A stretch of 64,000 nt of DNA, from NCBI GenBank assembly GCA_013115145.1, contig JAAPAO010000013.1, forward strand, positions 62,001 through 126,000, given 5' to 3'. The translations under genes and the position numbers were made by a program. Position 1 is the stretch's first letter. Every line of letters starts with the position of its first letter. Below are positions 11,403 through 23,417 of the stretch, piece after piece. The notes below the pieces were generated by a model. That model was given only the letters and a program-made list of their open reading frames with translations, ran no database searches and was not told the origin of the DNA. The DNA is from Perkinsus chesapeaki. Lineage: Eukaryota; Perkinsozoa; Perkinsida; Perkinsidae.

Positions 11403-11715
11403 GTAGCCTCAACTGTCAAATGCCAACAACAAAATCATCATTGACAATAACTCGACAGGATTCCTGGAGTGGCTGTTGTGAGACGTAATGAGTTGTAATG
11501 GTACAGAGGACGATTATCATCATCATTATAGGGTTGCCATACAAAGACACTGCTGATGACGGTTATCTACTATATGGCCAGTAAGACCGTACTGTGGAAA
11601 ACGAAGAGAGGATATACTATATAAGATAACATGATAGTGGTGTAGTTACTCTATATAATGTAACAGGTATATACAAGATTAAAGAGCCTATTCCCACAAT
11701 ACGGCCATCTGTTCA

Positions 11716-12676
11716 TCAATTGTCCGCGTAAATGACTCTATGACAGTGCTCATTGGCATCAGCTTTAACACGTTTGATATGTTGGAATGATGAACTAAGT
11801 GACGACGCATTAGGATGCGTTGATCTTCGACCGGATTGCTGCCAATCACAACAACCAACAGGAGCAGCATCAGAACATAGAGGAACCCTATCCGATAGTA
11901 GCAGTTGCTGCTGCTGCTGCTCATCACTTTCCGACATAATACTATTCCACAAATTCTCATCAAAACCCTCCTCCTCATCGGCCTTCATATGTCTTGTATC
12001 ACTACTACTATTACAATCATCATCATCTGCAGCAGCAGCCATGTCCTCATACGGTTGAATGTCGTCATTTTCATAGGATTTTCTCTCAAGTATGTGAACT
12101 GCCTTCACGCACTCGGCCAATTTATTTCGATCAACTAAATGAGCTAAATCAGCGGACATATGCCCAACTTCGTTATTCAATGTAAAATCTTCATCGGGCA
12201 CCTTTTGAAAATTAACATTATATCCTTTTGAATTGGTGCTGGGCCGCCGTTTAAAGCGTGTGGAGTCGGCCGGAGAACAATGGCAACTTCCGCCGTCAGA
12301 GCTCCCGTTCGCACTGCTAAGCTTGGAGATGTCCACCGCAAATGGAATAGGGGCTGTAGCGCACTCACAGCCACTGCTGGCTTCTGAATCTCGAAGGCCT
12401 CCTAAGGCAAAGGAGTCGCTTGCCGGAGAGTCATCACCCCTGGCCGATGAAACTGAACAACAGAGTATTTGGAGAATAGTCATACGGCCAAGTTAGGGGG
12501 AAAAGCCGGAACTTACGTCGAGCCAGACCGGCATGGGAGTGTGTCGAGCTGATAGGGAGAAATAGTCGGCTGCTGCCAGACCTCCTGCTAATTGCAGAGG
12601 ATTGATCAATAGGATGCAAATGACTTGGGAGGGATGCTCGGCGTGACGGGCAAGCCCCCGCTGGTAATAGTGTCAT
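11716..12676 (-). CDS. acidic Ser/Asp/Gln-rich hypothetical protein
   Basis: The main exon (11716 to about 12437) encodes a long low-complexity frame with an acidic run, MAAAADDDDCNSSSD, and a Gln run in ESDEQQQQQLLLSDR. There is no recognisable domain. The frame itself could start at the ATG at 12483, but a GTAAGT donor at about 12515 and an acceptor TTGTTCAG at about 12438 suggest a spliced upstream exon. With that exon the start would be the ATG at 12676 (MTLLPAGACPSRRASLPS). An alternative frame through the same 5' exon (GGLAAADYFSLSARHTPMP) also looks coding, so the N terminus is unresolved. No function can be given. Confidence 0.5.
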
Positions 12677-14954
12677 TTGAAGCAAGGTTGCTGTCAAAGG
12701 CGACGTCGAAAAATATGAGAGAAATGCCGCCAGTGGGGTTCGATCCTACGCCTAGTATCCTTCACAACTTTCGTACTACGTACTTGTACGTACGAATGGA
12801 AGGGGTCTGAGACAATGGCAAAGGAAACTCACTCACCTTCTTCTTCTACATTCCTATCAATCCTGCTTACGGAACATCGGAACAGGTAAACACAGTTCAA
12901 AGAACTCTAGAGTACCTCAGAGATACGCACTATCAGCGTAATAGATAGGCAGGGTTCCTGACGTGACGCCAATCGTACGCGCTTGTGCGGGTAGTAACTC
13001 ACTGTAGAACTCAAAGCCGGAAGGATTATCAACGAAATCGCACAAAGGAACAGGTATTATATATACGACAGCAGCAACTATGACAGATGGTGAACTAGTA
13101 AATGCATATAAAAGAATAGTAGGCTATCTTCATATACACACTGAAGGCTACAACATCTTGCAATATCACAGCGATGCCATCACCGTTCAGTTATGATATT
13201 CGCTAAATTGTTACATGGTGTTAGCAGTAAGAGGAGAGGAGTAGGTGTGACCCTTTATCAACACCGCTATCACCAACATCATCATCATCTTCGCTGCCTC
13301 TGATGTCGAATGGCAGTGGCTATATTCTCTATTAGCACTGTCAATGAAGCTAGGGAGCAATCGCTGTGTATAAATAACTGAGCCCCAATAGTTTATGAAT
13401 CCAGCAGAAATACTAGCAGATTTTACGGGCTGTGGAAAAAAGATAATTACTAATCCACACATAGTAAACTGCAATAGGGAAGACGAGGGGGGGGCGCTTC
13501 TAGTAGCGGGGTACCGTGAACAGCACGAAACTGTATTTGAAGTACATGATGGTGTCACTGGATATCAAACGCGAACCACCAAGATGCAACTCCTTCTAGT
13601 CATGCTGTACTGGGCGGCGCAGATTCACCACAACTTCGTGGATAGAGCCACAGTTCATAAGGTTACCATCAGGATAACATCACTGTTATGATACTATTAC
13701 AATAACCAGACAACTGGTAATAATAACAGCGAGGTAAGCAGAAAACAACCAATAGTAGTACAGCAGAAGATGCTGTCGCCCATGTGCACTTCTACAGTAA
13801 AAGCTTCATTTCATTGGGGTCCTCCACAGCTATACACCTCCAGAAAAGTTAACAGAGAGAAACAACAATGAATGGAGAGTGTTTGTAGTAACAGCAACGA
13901 CAACGAGGATGATGTCATACCTAATACAGTAGTAAGAGGTATATTAGTAATTATTATAGCAACTAACGAGTAGTTGTCAAGTAACAAGTATAGGAGGAGG
14001 TTGCATAGTGAGTCTAGTAGCCTGGTAATGGTAGCGAAATGATGATGGCCGGATATTTGATGACCGTATTAGAAAAGGGGTATTATCACTCGGATGAAGA
14101 GTCGGCCGCTGACTTGGATAGTCTACAAGGTGCTACCATAACCGTGCTTAAAAATGAACAACACATACACCAACTACAGCAGCAGCAGCATCACTTAAAC
14201 CCTCAGTGCTGCCTGCTGCGGCATCAGCAACAGCTGTAGGAATGTAACAGCACAAATGACGAAAAAGTAGAACAGTAGTAGATAGTAGTAGTTCAGTTGA
14301 CGATGATGATGATGAGCTTGTCATCATTACGATAAATTATTATGAAAGTCATAATAAGATTTACGATAAAAGGAATAACAGTGCTATGGTACGATGACAG
14401 AATAATAATAACACCATTGAATGATTAACAACCGCCGCTGCTACAACCTCTGTGGATCTGACCCACAATATACATCATAATAACACTATTAAGCATCAAC
14501 ATAAGTAACAACAGAACGGTATGCAATTTTTCAATGGTGAAGCACTGCGATGACGACGACGACGATGATGATGATTATCTACACATTAGGACTCTCCTAC
14601 TAATAATATAACTACTACTGTTACTCTACATAGACGGTTTAACCCTAAGGTAGGAGCAGGCAGCGACCGCGGCAACGGTGGTGGTGAAGTGTTATAGTTA
14701 GCATCATAGTATTAGTGATGATAGTAATAGTACTAATGAGCTGTTTAACGATGAATCTAAGCACAGTTAGGTAGATCTATAAGACTGGTGCGCTGCTACT
14801 ACTACTACTCGCCGACATAATTATTAATGATTGTTGTTTAGCTCCTTAACGTTCAACTGAACGATAAAGAGTTCAACGGAAATATGAGCAATACAACGTA
14901 CACTGTTGATGACACTAGCTAACCTTAACAATAATCAACAACAATGTGACGCGC
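12677..14954. other. AT-rich, triplet-run-rich region without a convincing gene
   Basis: About 2.3 kb with frequent stops in all frames and many short runs of GAT, GTA, ACT and CAA triplets (for example near 14300, 14550 and 14800). Two moderate frames, 13211-13558 on the minus strand and 13395-13691 on the plus strand, overlap each other and show no known motif or splice-linked partner. It is probably intergenic or relic sequence. Confidence 0.5.
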
Positions 14955-15906
14955 TTAGTGATGGTAGAATAGAGAAGAGGAAAAGTATGGTATCAAACAA
15001 TAGCAACAACAACAGCTATTATGCAGCCACAACTCCAGTGTTACGAGGTATCCTCTGGACATATGTTGCCATGCCGCGACTCTGAATGGGAGAAGACGGA
15101 AATGCCACGGTAGACCTAGACATCTTCGACCTACCCTTGCTTCTCTCCTCCTTGGTGTAGAAACAATATAATTCCCTCTTGGTGAGCTTTGATATCTAAA
15201 TAAAGCAACTTAATCAAATATGCTTTGAAGGAACGATCTAAACTTACGCATAAAGACTGCAAGACGGTGACATTCCTGAAGCCCCACGCCCCCGTGGGGT
15301 ATCGCCAGCTAAAAGACAATCAGTAACAAACATCCACCACCGCGCTTATCCGACTTACCTAGACTACTGGTAGTAATTCTAGGGGAAGCACTCGGGTACC
15401 TAATGAAGTGATAAAACAGTGAAATATGCTTTACCATTTACCGGCGCCTGTACGCGTATGCCGCTGGTGCTGGACTAGCCGCGATGCCTGATACCAACTT
15501 TTCGTCAACTCTTATGGGAATGAACTTACCAGAAACATCGATCGAACCCATAGAGGACCGAGCAGGTCGTATCTTTTTGTGGGCGGACACTCCCGGAAGT
15601 GGGGGTAGGTTTTGATCGCGATGACGCAGAGACTCATCTGGTGAAGTACGAGATGACGATGCAGTCGTCGATGTAGACGGTAGAGCTACAAGCAAGTAAA
15701 CTAACCATTTAACAATCCACTTACAGTCATCCGCATGCGGCGATGTTGTCGATTGCAACACCACACTATCCTGTTTGGGTGGGACTGTCGGCCTGAACAA
15801 ATGGTGATAAAGCCTTCTCCTCCTCCTGATATTACTCGTCATTGTGTGGTGGTGCATTAGGAGTGGCCACGGTGCTCACCATGTCTTTGCTCTCGGCACA
15901 TCCCAT
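14955..15906 (-). CDS. small Ser/Pro-rich protein with MGC acylation-type N terminus
   Basis: From the ATG at 15906 the protein begins MGCAESKDMVSTVATPNAPP. The start Met-Gly-Cys is the classic context for N-myristoylation plus palmitoylation, so membrane attachment is likely. Exons join in consistent phase: across 15.8 kb to TVPPKQDSVVLQSTTSPHAD, then SLPSTSTTASSSRTSPDESL, ending this exon with PAPAAYAYRRR. A 43-bp exon (YPSASPRITTSSL) and a 58-bp exon (GDTPRGRGASGMSPSCSLY) follow, each with strong donors, then QSSPRGNYIVSTPRRREAR. Many SP/TP sites suggest phosphorylation. If the 42-bp intron at about 15400-15440 is not removed, translation stops at 15438. The 3' end (TAA 14955-14957) is uncertain. 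No known domain. Confidence 0.5.
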
Positions 15907-16186
15907 TATGATAGGTGTTAATAAAATAATACCTTTAAAATGCTGCAACAAATACAAACCAACAACAGCAGCAGCAGCCATAGGCGACGCCACCCCAACA
16001 ACAACACATGCAAACGAAGGTGAAACAAAAATCGGAAAACAGGACGGGAAATATGAAAAACGTTCGAGCGCACAACATCATGTGTTTGGACCATAAACTT
16101 GACATGCCCCTATCCGTGCCTTCTATAGCGGTTGTTGTTGTTCCCAGCCTAACCATGAGCCTATTAATGGGCGAATAGAGACCGTC

Positions 16187-16582
16187 ACTTACTTTCCTAC
16201 TTCGACGAGGCTTTCCAACACGTCTAAGCTCATCGACCTGATCGCTCTTGTTCCGCTCACCTCCGCCCAACAGCACCTCAGCCGGTGGTGGCGGCGGCAT
16301 CTCATCGGCAGGAGGAACGAGCTCAGCATCATCCTCACAGGACTCGAAGTCACCTTCCGTCATTGGGCTAGACTCAAATGATCTATAACCCTCATCTGTA
16401 GTATACAGCCCCTCATCTGCCGACTCCCGACCAACCAGTTGTGGCACAACGCCAACCTTCATGTCACACACTTTAGCATCTTCACCGACTTCTCCCACAA
16501 GGGGCACTGTGGCGCCAGCAGCAGCCTGTCGCTTATCCACGTACACCAGGTCAGGAAGCCTTTGAGGCCTGCCAAAGTACTA
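16187..16582 (-). CDS. acidic, Pro-rich hypothetical exon
   Basis: An exon-like frame runs from a CTAG acceptor near 16583 to a strong AAA/GTAAGT donor at about 16186. It contains LPDLVYVDKRQAAAGATVPL, an acidic part (SFESSPMTEGDFESCEDDAE), the proline run EMPPPPPAEVLL and a basic end GKPRRSRK. There is no ATG at the 5' end; an internal ATG precedes KVGVVPQLVGRESADEG. It begins 24 bp downstream of the ABC transporter stop, so it is either a separate gene or the 5' part of the MGC-type gene, joined in phase 0 to a CAG acceptor near 15950. No function recognised. Confidence 0.35.
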
Positions 16583-16605
16583 GAACCAACGACACCCATC
16601 CAGAC

Positions 16606-19600
16606 CTACTCGACCGCTGCCGTCTCTTTGTTGTTTGTTATTCTCCTACTTGTCCAGTTAGCTAGGCCAGTGCCAGCACCCAGCTCTAATAGCTGAGAAT
16701 GGAAGCTTAGCAACCAGGGCTTCTGTGATGCTGTTAGCACCGTACCTACATAGGACTTTACAGCAGTTACGAATACACAAAGCTACAATGGTAACCATCT
16801 CTAAGATGACGATACACCTCCTCCTCCCCATCCAGAGCGACAGCACTAGTGCACTCATCAAGTAGTGCCCACCGAGGGCTGCGATACCTGATACAATGAC
16901 ATAAGCAAAAGCCGATCGGTACCACAACTACAATAATCGTGCTACTGCTATCCTCTGTTGCTCCCCAAGACTCAGCTTATTCTCCCAATCTTCATCATGG
17001 GACAGCAAACCCTTGCGGTAGCGCTCGACTAAATAGCTCAGCCTCACCTTCCCCAAACACTCCTGCACAAGCGTGAGCACCTCCTCAGAGCCACCCGCCT
17101 GATACATCACTACCGACAACATAACCAAGCGGTTAGGCTACCCTATCAGGATAGGTCACCAAGTCTGCCAGGCTCCCCTCAGGCATATACGGCTTAGTCG
17201 GCACATAATGTAGCGACTGTTCCTCCCCGGAGGGAAGTGATATGGTACCAGAGCCAGGCCTCCAAAGGCCAGCTATCGTACCTGTCGCAAGCTGCTGTTA
17301 AATGCTACCCTAGTGCCGACTGCTCCCACGTAAAACAGCGCTTTTTCCGCAGCCACTCGGCCCTGTTATAATCATACCGCTGTCAACCCGACCATCTACT
17401 GTACACGATAGCCGTGACACCTGAACCCACATGTACTAGGATGAGATGAGTGGCTACAGCAGCAGCGGCGGCAAACTACCAATACAAGACCGCCATCGGG
17501 GGTCTGGATATCAACCTTCTCTAGCTTAATTATGTCTTCGTTAGTCTTCTCCTTGGTAAGAGAGGGGACAATCTCATCTGACATAACCATAACAGATAAA
17601 CGCAATGCTACAAGGGTGATTACCCCTTGCCTTACTGCCCGACTCTTGTGCAGCCTCGCAAGCTCTGATAAGCTCCTCCACCTGATAGCCACCATTAAAG
17701 ACCACTAACAGTGTGACGACTACCTACCCTAGTAGCATGACCACTAGCACCTGCCCACTTACCACCAAGCTCCATCAACATACCCAGCGCAGAAAAGGAA
17801 TGGGATACCACAGAACCGAGATACCTGATAATGATCATCTCATCACACTCTCGACACAAAATCTGTCCCACTAGCGAGCCCTCGGCGCGATCAGCTACTA
17901 CCTCAGTGTGTGCCCGAGATACTCGTCCCCCTCCTTCTGCCCAGCCCCCTCCGTATACATCAGACTCAACACCCAGGTGGCATTATTAGGCACCATTTGG
18001 GATATGAAGAAGTCTAGTGTACCATACAGATGCTCCAGCCTCTTCGACGATTTCTGGAACTCTAACTTATCCTCTAGTAGCCTGAACCACACCTATCAAT
18101 AACATACCAGATGGCAGCTCCATCTTACCTGTCCGCTGTCTGGGACTCTACCGCCCCGCCATCCAAGAAGGCTATGGACTCTGCACACTGACTAAGGCGA
18201 GCGTGAAACATAGAGAAGGCAGCATCTACAGCAGCAGTAATATAGCCGTGGCAGCAGCATCAGGCATACCAAGCTCCTCCCTCCTGGCCGTAAGCTTGGC
18301 CAAGTCGGGACGTATCAACCTTAGCAATGTCATACCCGATATCATATAAGTCAGCAAGGATGTCAGCCCAGTTCTGCCTGATAAAGACAAGTGTCAACAC
18401 AGACGACGAGATACAGCTGTTACCAGTTAGCTGGAACACTCCAGCGCTGAACCAAGCTAGATCAACTAAGGGTTTAAGAGTATCACTAAGCATGCTGGCA
18501 AGGGCATCAGCCAACTAAAGCAGGCAAAGGTAGTAATCAAGCAAGCGCCACCGCCGCATTGCCCTTACTTTAGGAATGTCCTCGACAATGACTTGATCCG
18601 CCCCTCCAGCAGGCGGCACCAAGTGATAGAAGCTGGAATCCTTTAGGTACCTGCAATGACGACAGTCTTAATGACAGCCATATGTTAGTACATATTGGTT
18701 AGTTTCCTAGTCAGGTCCCTTCGCCAATGGTCTCCTATACCAGCCTCTAGGATATCACCCAGCGGACTCAATACGGCTTGGACCAGGCCCATCAATAAAG
18801 CGTTTATCACCTGAACAACAGACATCTTAAAGAAGCCGCCATTGGGATGAAGCTTACCAAGGCGTGGAAGTCCACGGTCTTCCTTTGCATTAAGAGCCTT
18901 AACGAATGACCGTTAATATGAGCTATTCTATTACTAACATATGTACCTAATATAACACATGCCACACAAAAGGGCAACAACACAGCAGCCTACGTCCCAT
19001 AATAATAGACAACAGCTCCGCTAACCGCATAAGCTGGCCCTTATCAGGCAGGCCCAGCAGCTGCACAACCTGTCCCAGCGTAGGCCTCTCAGCCTTCTTG
19101 TAATTACGCTCTAAGAGAGCACATCTTCCATTTCAACGATCCCAGTCTTACCAACATGTTTGCCTTTATTACTGATAACTGCCGTACTCTGACCATCACC
19201 GAGCTGCTGCAAAGACCCCGTCCCTAAAGCCATACCATCCCACCATACCCCCTCCGACAAAGCCTTACTTTCCAGTCGACTAGCTATCTCTGTGAAAGGC
19301 AATGCCCCAGTCTGCATTAGAGATGCTAGGGACTCCGAGGCCTTCAGTGGCAGCAGCTTTCCCCGGGACCCCTCAATCGTTGTTATACTATACCTGCAAC
19401 GGACAGATGAAGGCAAAGTGAAGCGTTCCGAGCCCTACCCTCCACTGCCATCCAGCGTGACCATATGATTATGAAATTCTTGCAGTGCTGGTCTATGGGA
19501 TATTGTTATTAATGATATCCCCAACTGGCCACATAACGTAAATAATCTTCGCTCCATCTTAATGCTGACAGCGGACGTGCACTCGTCGAGGATGGCAAAC

Positions 19601-22233
19601 GTGGGCCTATGCCAGAACAACCTGGCCATGGACAGCTTCTGCTGCTCCCCCAGAGACAATCTAGCATCCCAATCCACAACACCTGAGGCGAGCGATGGAC
19701 ACAAAGCTGATAAAAGGCAACAGTAAACTTACTGGTAAAGTCATCCAAATGAGACAACTCGACCAGCCTTAAAAGAGATCGCAGCTGCTGCTCATCAGGC
19801 CGATTGCTGTCCGGATAACATACATTATCCGGCAATGTACCAACAACACAATAGGGCTTTTGGGGAAGGTAGAACAGATAGCTGTGCAGACCAACACGGT
19901 CTCTGGCACCGGGCCTCGTAATGGTACCTATAAGCAATAAAAACTAATCAGCAAAAGTAGCAAGCCCAAGTACCTCTCTTAATGTCCCATAGACCTCCCA
20001 GACACCTAAATATGCTAGACTTGCCAGCTCCATTCGGCCCACATATAATAACATTATCACCTTTGCTAATACGCAGATTGAGATCGGTTACCTAATCTCA
20101 TATAAGATTCCCACCAAGCCCGCAAAGCCCACCAATCTATGCCCGGTAGGAGTGTCGATGTCAACACCCTCAAAGACAACCTCCGCACAACCACCAACAG
20201 CGTCGGCGCTGAACTTCCGTCTGGCAGCCTCGGTCTCCGCCTTGGACTCGGCAAGTGCCTTCTGATCTTCCATTTCAACGATCTGAGTGGAGACAGTAAC
20301 GCACACAAAAGATCAATGAGGTAGTACCAGTCGGCCACACCGATCCACTAGGCCTGACAGTCTAGCCACAGTGCCGGCGAGGCGGGCGAATTGGGAACAT
20401 GCTACTAGCTCCATGAGCAACATGTCTGTCAGGTACCTGAATACGAGCAGTTACTGAATATTGCCACATGTGTGAGATATACACTTCTATTACTATTGTA
20501 TAGCGTCTTTGCTACGAAGCAGTGATCTATTGATGACCTCACTAGTATAAAAACATTTCAGCTTATACATTCGAAAGACTACTCTTCGGTGATAAATAAC
20601 ACCCACAACCGTAAGATTAGAAAAGAAGAGGAGAATGGGATGTGCTTACCTAACCTCATAGAGCATCTCTCCTTTAGACTTGTTCCTAATTGCCTGAGGA
20701 CCTTGCTTGAAGAACGGTATTAATATAAGGTACATGCCCAAAGTGAATGTACAGTACCGGCCAGCATACCTAAAATCATACCGTATCTTCCCATAATCAC
20801 AATAAAGATACCCCCTACTCTTGTAGCACATTGGACAGGAAGTTATCATGTCGTACTTTATCCAAATAAAACATTAGGCGACCAAAGGCTCCTCTTAAAG
20901 CTTCCCCTTCATACTCCCTAAAGATACACTTCACTTTGGCAACACAGCTGCTGTGCTACTCACCCGCCCTTGTACAGAGCTACGGCCTCGGCGTTCCTGG
21001 CCAACCTCGAATGACCGTGCTTATAGGCCGATTCAAGCTTACGAGTCTTCTTCTCTACAAAAGGAGATAACAACTACGACTACGGCACCACAGCGGCAGT
21101 TAATTACTTTGCATCCCATAGTCAGGTGCAATGCTCTGAACGATAAGATAGGCGGTGGCTGAGTACCTAGAGCATGATATTATCAACAAGAGATAGAGGA
21201 ATTACTACAGGATAGGGCCGACTGTAAGCTTAAGGCCATCTAGTCTAGAGCCACTAATGCCTTTGGCGAAAGGGTAGATAAGACTTGAAAAGAATGCGAA
21301 ATTGGTAACACTATTGACCAGATCACAGGCTGCTAGACCAAGGTCTCGAGTGAGCAAAGGAACCTACAGCAGGAATGTCACGCGTGAAGCTTAGATACCC
21401 TACATCAGTGCAGATCCTATCATAGGCATGTGCCTCTCCTTGTAGATGATAATAGTTAAGGCTTCCAAAGTATAACGTCTGAAGGTAGCGTGCCATTTTA
21501 GCATGCCAGTGTCGTCCAAGACTGCCTAAAGGGAAACATAACAAGCTTGAACACGCCTGCTTTTGGTATTACTAACAACATTCGCCAGGGCTTTATTGGC
21601 GACGGATAGGGCGAAACCAAGCCCTAAGTTGCGCACCAGAAGATACCCAAAAACATTCTTTCGGCCCTCAAAGACCGATTTAAAAAGTTCCCCTTGTAGC
21701 CTGGCCTTTCTAACATCAATTTGGGCGAAGATACAGGCTATTATCAGCATGAATACACCTAATAAATATATAATAAAGGGCAGCATACACTACACTTACA
21801 CAGCTTCTGAGCATGCCTATCGTTCTTGAGGTCCAGCAGCCTAATTATTACCCTCCACAGCTCCCCTCGCGAGAGCCGCTTCTTTGGCAAGATACCTGAG
21901 GTCAACGAAATGACATATTATGAATCTTACGAGCCCGGTATTACTTTCTTTTTCCTTCTCATTTCGGTGCTCTTCTCTGCCACTCTTCTTCCTTCTATTG
22001 GCTTGGACTACCCCAATAGCACCAAATGCTGCCGATGCCAATAAAGCTGTCCATAATAGCTGGGACTTTAACACGCGGGATGGCCTGACTGTCATTAAGA
22101 CGGTAAAACTATCACCAACGACTCCTATACGACGCAGCAATTTACGAAACAAATTGTCGCTAACAACGGCGCGCTGGTTTTCAACTGCTAGAATCTCCGA
22201 AGTGGTGAAAAGAAGTGCAAAAAACGGCTGCAT
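16606..22233 (-). CDS. full-size ABCD-type (peroxisomal) ABC transporter
   Basis: Two complete half-transporter modules lie in one transcription unit. Module 1: an N-terminal basic linker (QANRRKKSGREEHRN), membrane segments (about 21.8-20.6 kb, including LYFGSLNYYHLQGEAHAYDR, the ABCD-type loop), Walker A GPNGAGKSSIFRCLGG at about 20.03 kb, signature LSLGEQQKLSMARLF at about 19.65 kb, Walker B FAILDECTSAV and TISHRPALQEFHNHMV. Module 2: membrane part about 18.5-17.7 kb, Walker A TGPSGCGKSA at about 17.36 kb, signature LSLGEQQRIAVARLL at about 16.95 kb, Walker B ALLDECTSAVALDG, and the end LLSFHSQLLELGAGTGLANW before TAG 16606-16608. The HRP/EFHNH and LANWTS-type ends are typical of ABCD proteins, which import very-long-chain acyl-CoA into peroxisomes. 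Most ABCD proteins are half-size; the full-size form is known from plants (PXA1/COMATOSE). The start is uncertain: ATG 22233 or an upstream exon from ATG 22483. Dozens of small introns. Confidence 0.8.
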
Positions 22234-22816
22234 AACAAACCCAAGTGTCTCGGAGGCTAAACAAAAGATATAGAGGAAGAAATTCAACAATATGAGGTGG
22301 ATACCTTGAGGTTAGCACAATATTTACGAGCATAAAAAAGAAGCCGATTGACGGAGCGAAGCGATTCGGGTTTGACATTTTTGTGGAGACAATTGACACG
22401 GTGTTATTGTTGCGATGACAGCCTGTGTGCCAGGCTAGGACCACTTCAAGGTCTACTCCTCCACCACTAGCGTTGGGTACCATGGGATAGACACGTTAAA
22501 AATAAACTCAGTACGCATGTATTTGCGCAATTTGTCTCCCATTCCCAGTGGCCTAATTTTCCTAATTATCCTAGCTGTTGCCAGGGGGTGCTTCAACACG
22601 GGTAACAGATAACACTGTTATCATAACAGCTCAGTCGATATTAGGCTGTTCATGTCCCTAGTCATCCTCGATATCATAAACGGGCTTGAAATGTCAAAGT
22701 AGCAAGTATGACAGACAAAGATATTCATCGGTGAGCTAGAATTGGCTCCAGCAAGCCATGGTGCCGTCGAAGTACACTTAAAAGACATTCGCTGCCGACA
22801 TTACCACTGGGCAGCC

Positions 22817-22839
22817 CCGGCTTAAACGGTTTAAGCCGG
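22817..22839. repeat. 11-bp-arm perfect palindrome
   Basis: CCGGCTTAAAC (22817-22827), one central base, then GTTTAAGCCGG (22829-22839). The right arm is followed by TTAAACC at about 22846-22852, which can pair with GGTTTAA in the palindrome, giving two competing folds. Confidence 0.8.
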
Positions 22840-23125
22840 TTTGAGTTAAACCTCAGCAGAATATAGCTTTCTATTACTCTTCAAAGCTTCGTATACCTAT
22901 TGATATTTATATGGTAATTTCGCGGCATAGTAATCGTTTGTGTGATTTATGTGTTCCTGGCGCCGGCCAACAAAGGGCGTATCGAAGTTGTTTAGTAGCA
23001 ATACACCCACGCAATCTTTCGATCATCCTCATTTGTAATACACGAGTGGTTCTAACACATACGTTTTCTCCTGTGGGGTATACAAAGCTTACCGTTATAC
23101 CACGAACTCAGTGTCAGCCTTGATA

Positions 23126-23180
23126 GGTGCCAATGATAATGTTTGCTCAATACTATGGAGCAAACATTATCATTGGCACC
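23126..23180. repeat. perfect 23-bp-arm hairpin
   Basis: The left arm 23126-23148 and right arm 23158-23180 are exact reverse complements, separated by a 9-base loop AATACTATG. Directly abuts the next palindrome. Confidence 0.9.
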
Positions 23181-23241
23181 GTTGATGACATCGAATTGAT
23201 GTCCTATGGAGTCCATAGGACATCAATTTGATGTCATCAAC
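23181..23241. repeat. near-perfect 30-bp-arm palindrome
   Basis: The left arm 23181-23210 and right arm 23212-23241 are reverse complements except for one position, which would be a G-U pair in RNA. Only one base lies between them, so as DNA this is a 61-bp cruciform-capable palindrome. It starts at the base after the previous hairpin ends. Confidence 0.9.
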
Positions 23242-23417
23242 GACATCCTTCGTTCACTTCATGCGTTATCTTCGTACGGCCCGAAGCCTGTATTTACTCT
23301 TTGTGCTACGCTTCGGTTCAAGGCCGTCCTTGTCACTTATATGCCTGGATCTCCGAAGTGTGGTACATTTTGATCGGCGTTATTGTCGTACAGGGTTTGT
23401 TTTGGGCCCTTAGCCAC

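Larger units (their letters stand above)
22234..23417. other. intergenic region with palindrome cluster
   Basis: Between the minus-strand ABC transporter and the plus-strand TFIIH p44 gene. Apart from a possible 5' exon of the transporter (up to 22483) I see no gene. It contains three separate strong inverted repeats, listed individually. Confidence 0.5.

Noticed and set aside
15935-16186. Cys-rich hydrophobic tail at the end of the acidic hypothetical frame
   Set aside because: It follows a strong GTAAGT donor and comes from CTG/TTG triplet runs; most likely intron or untranslated sequence.
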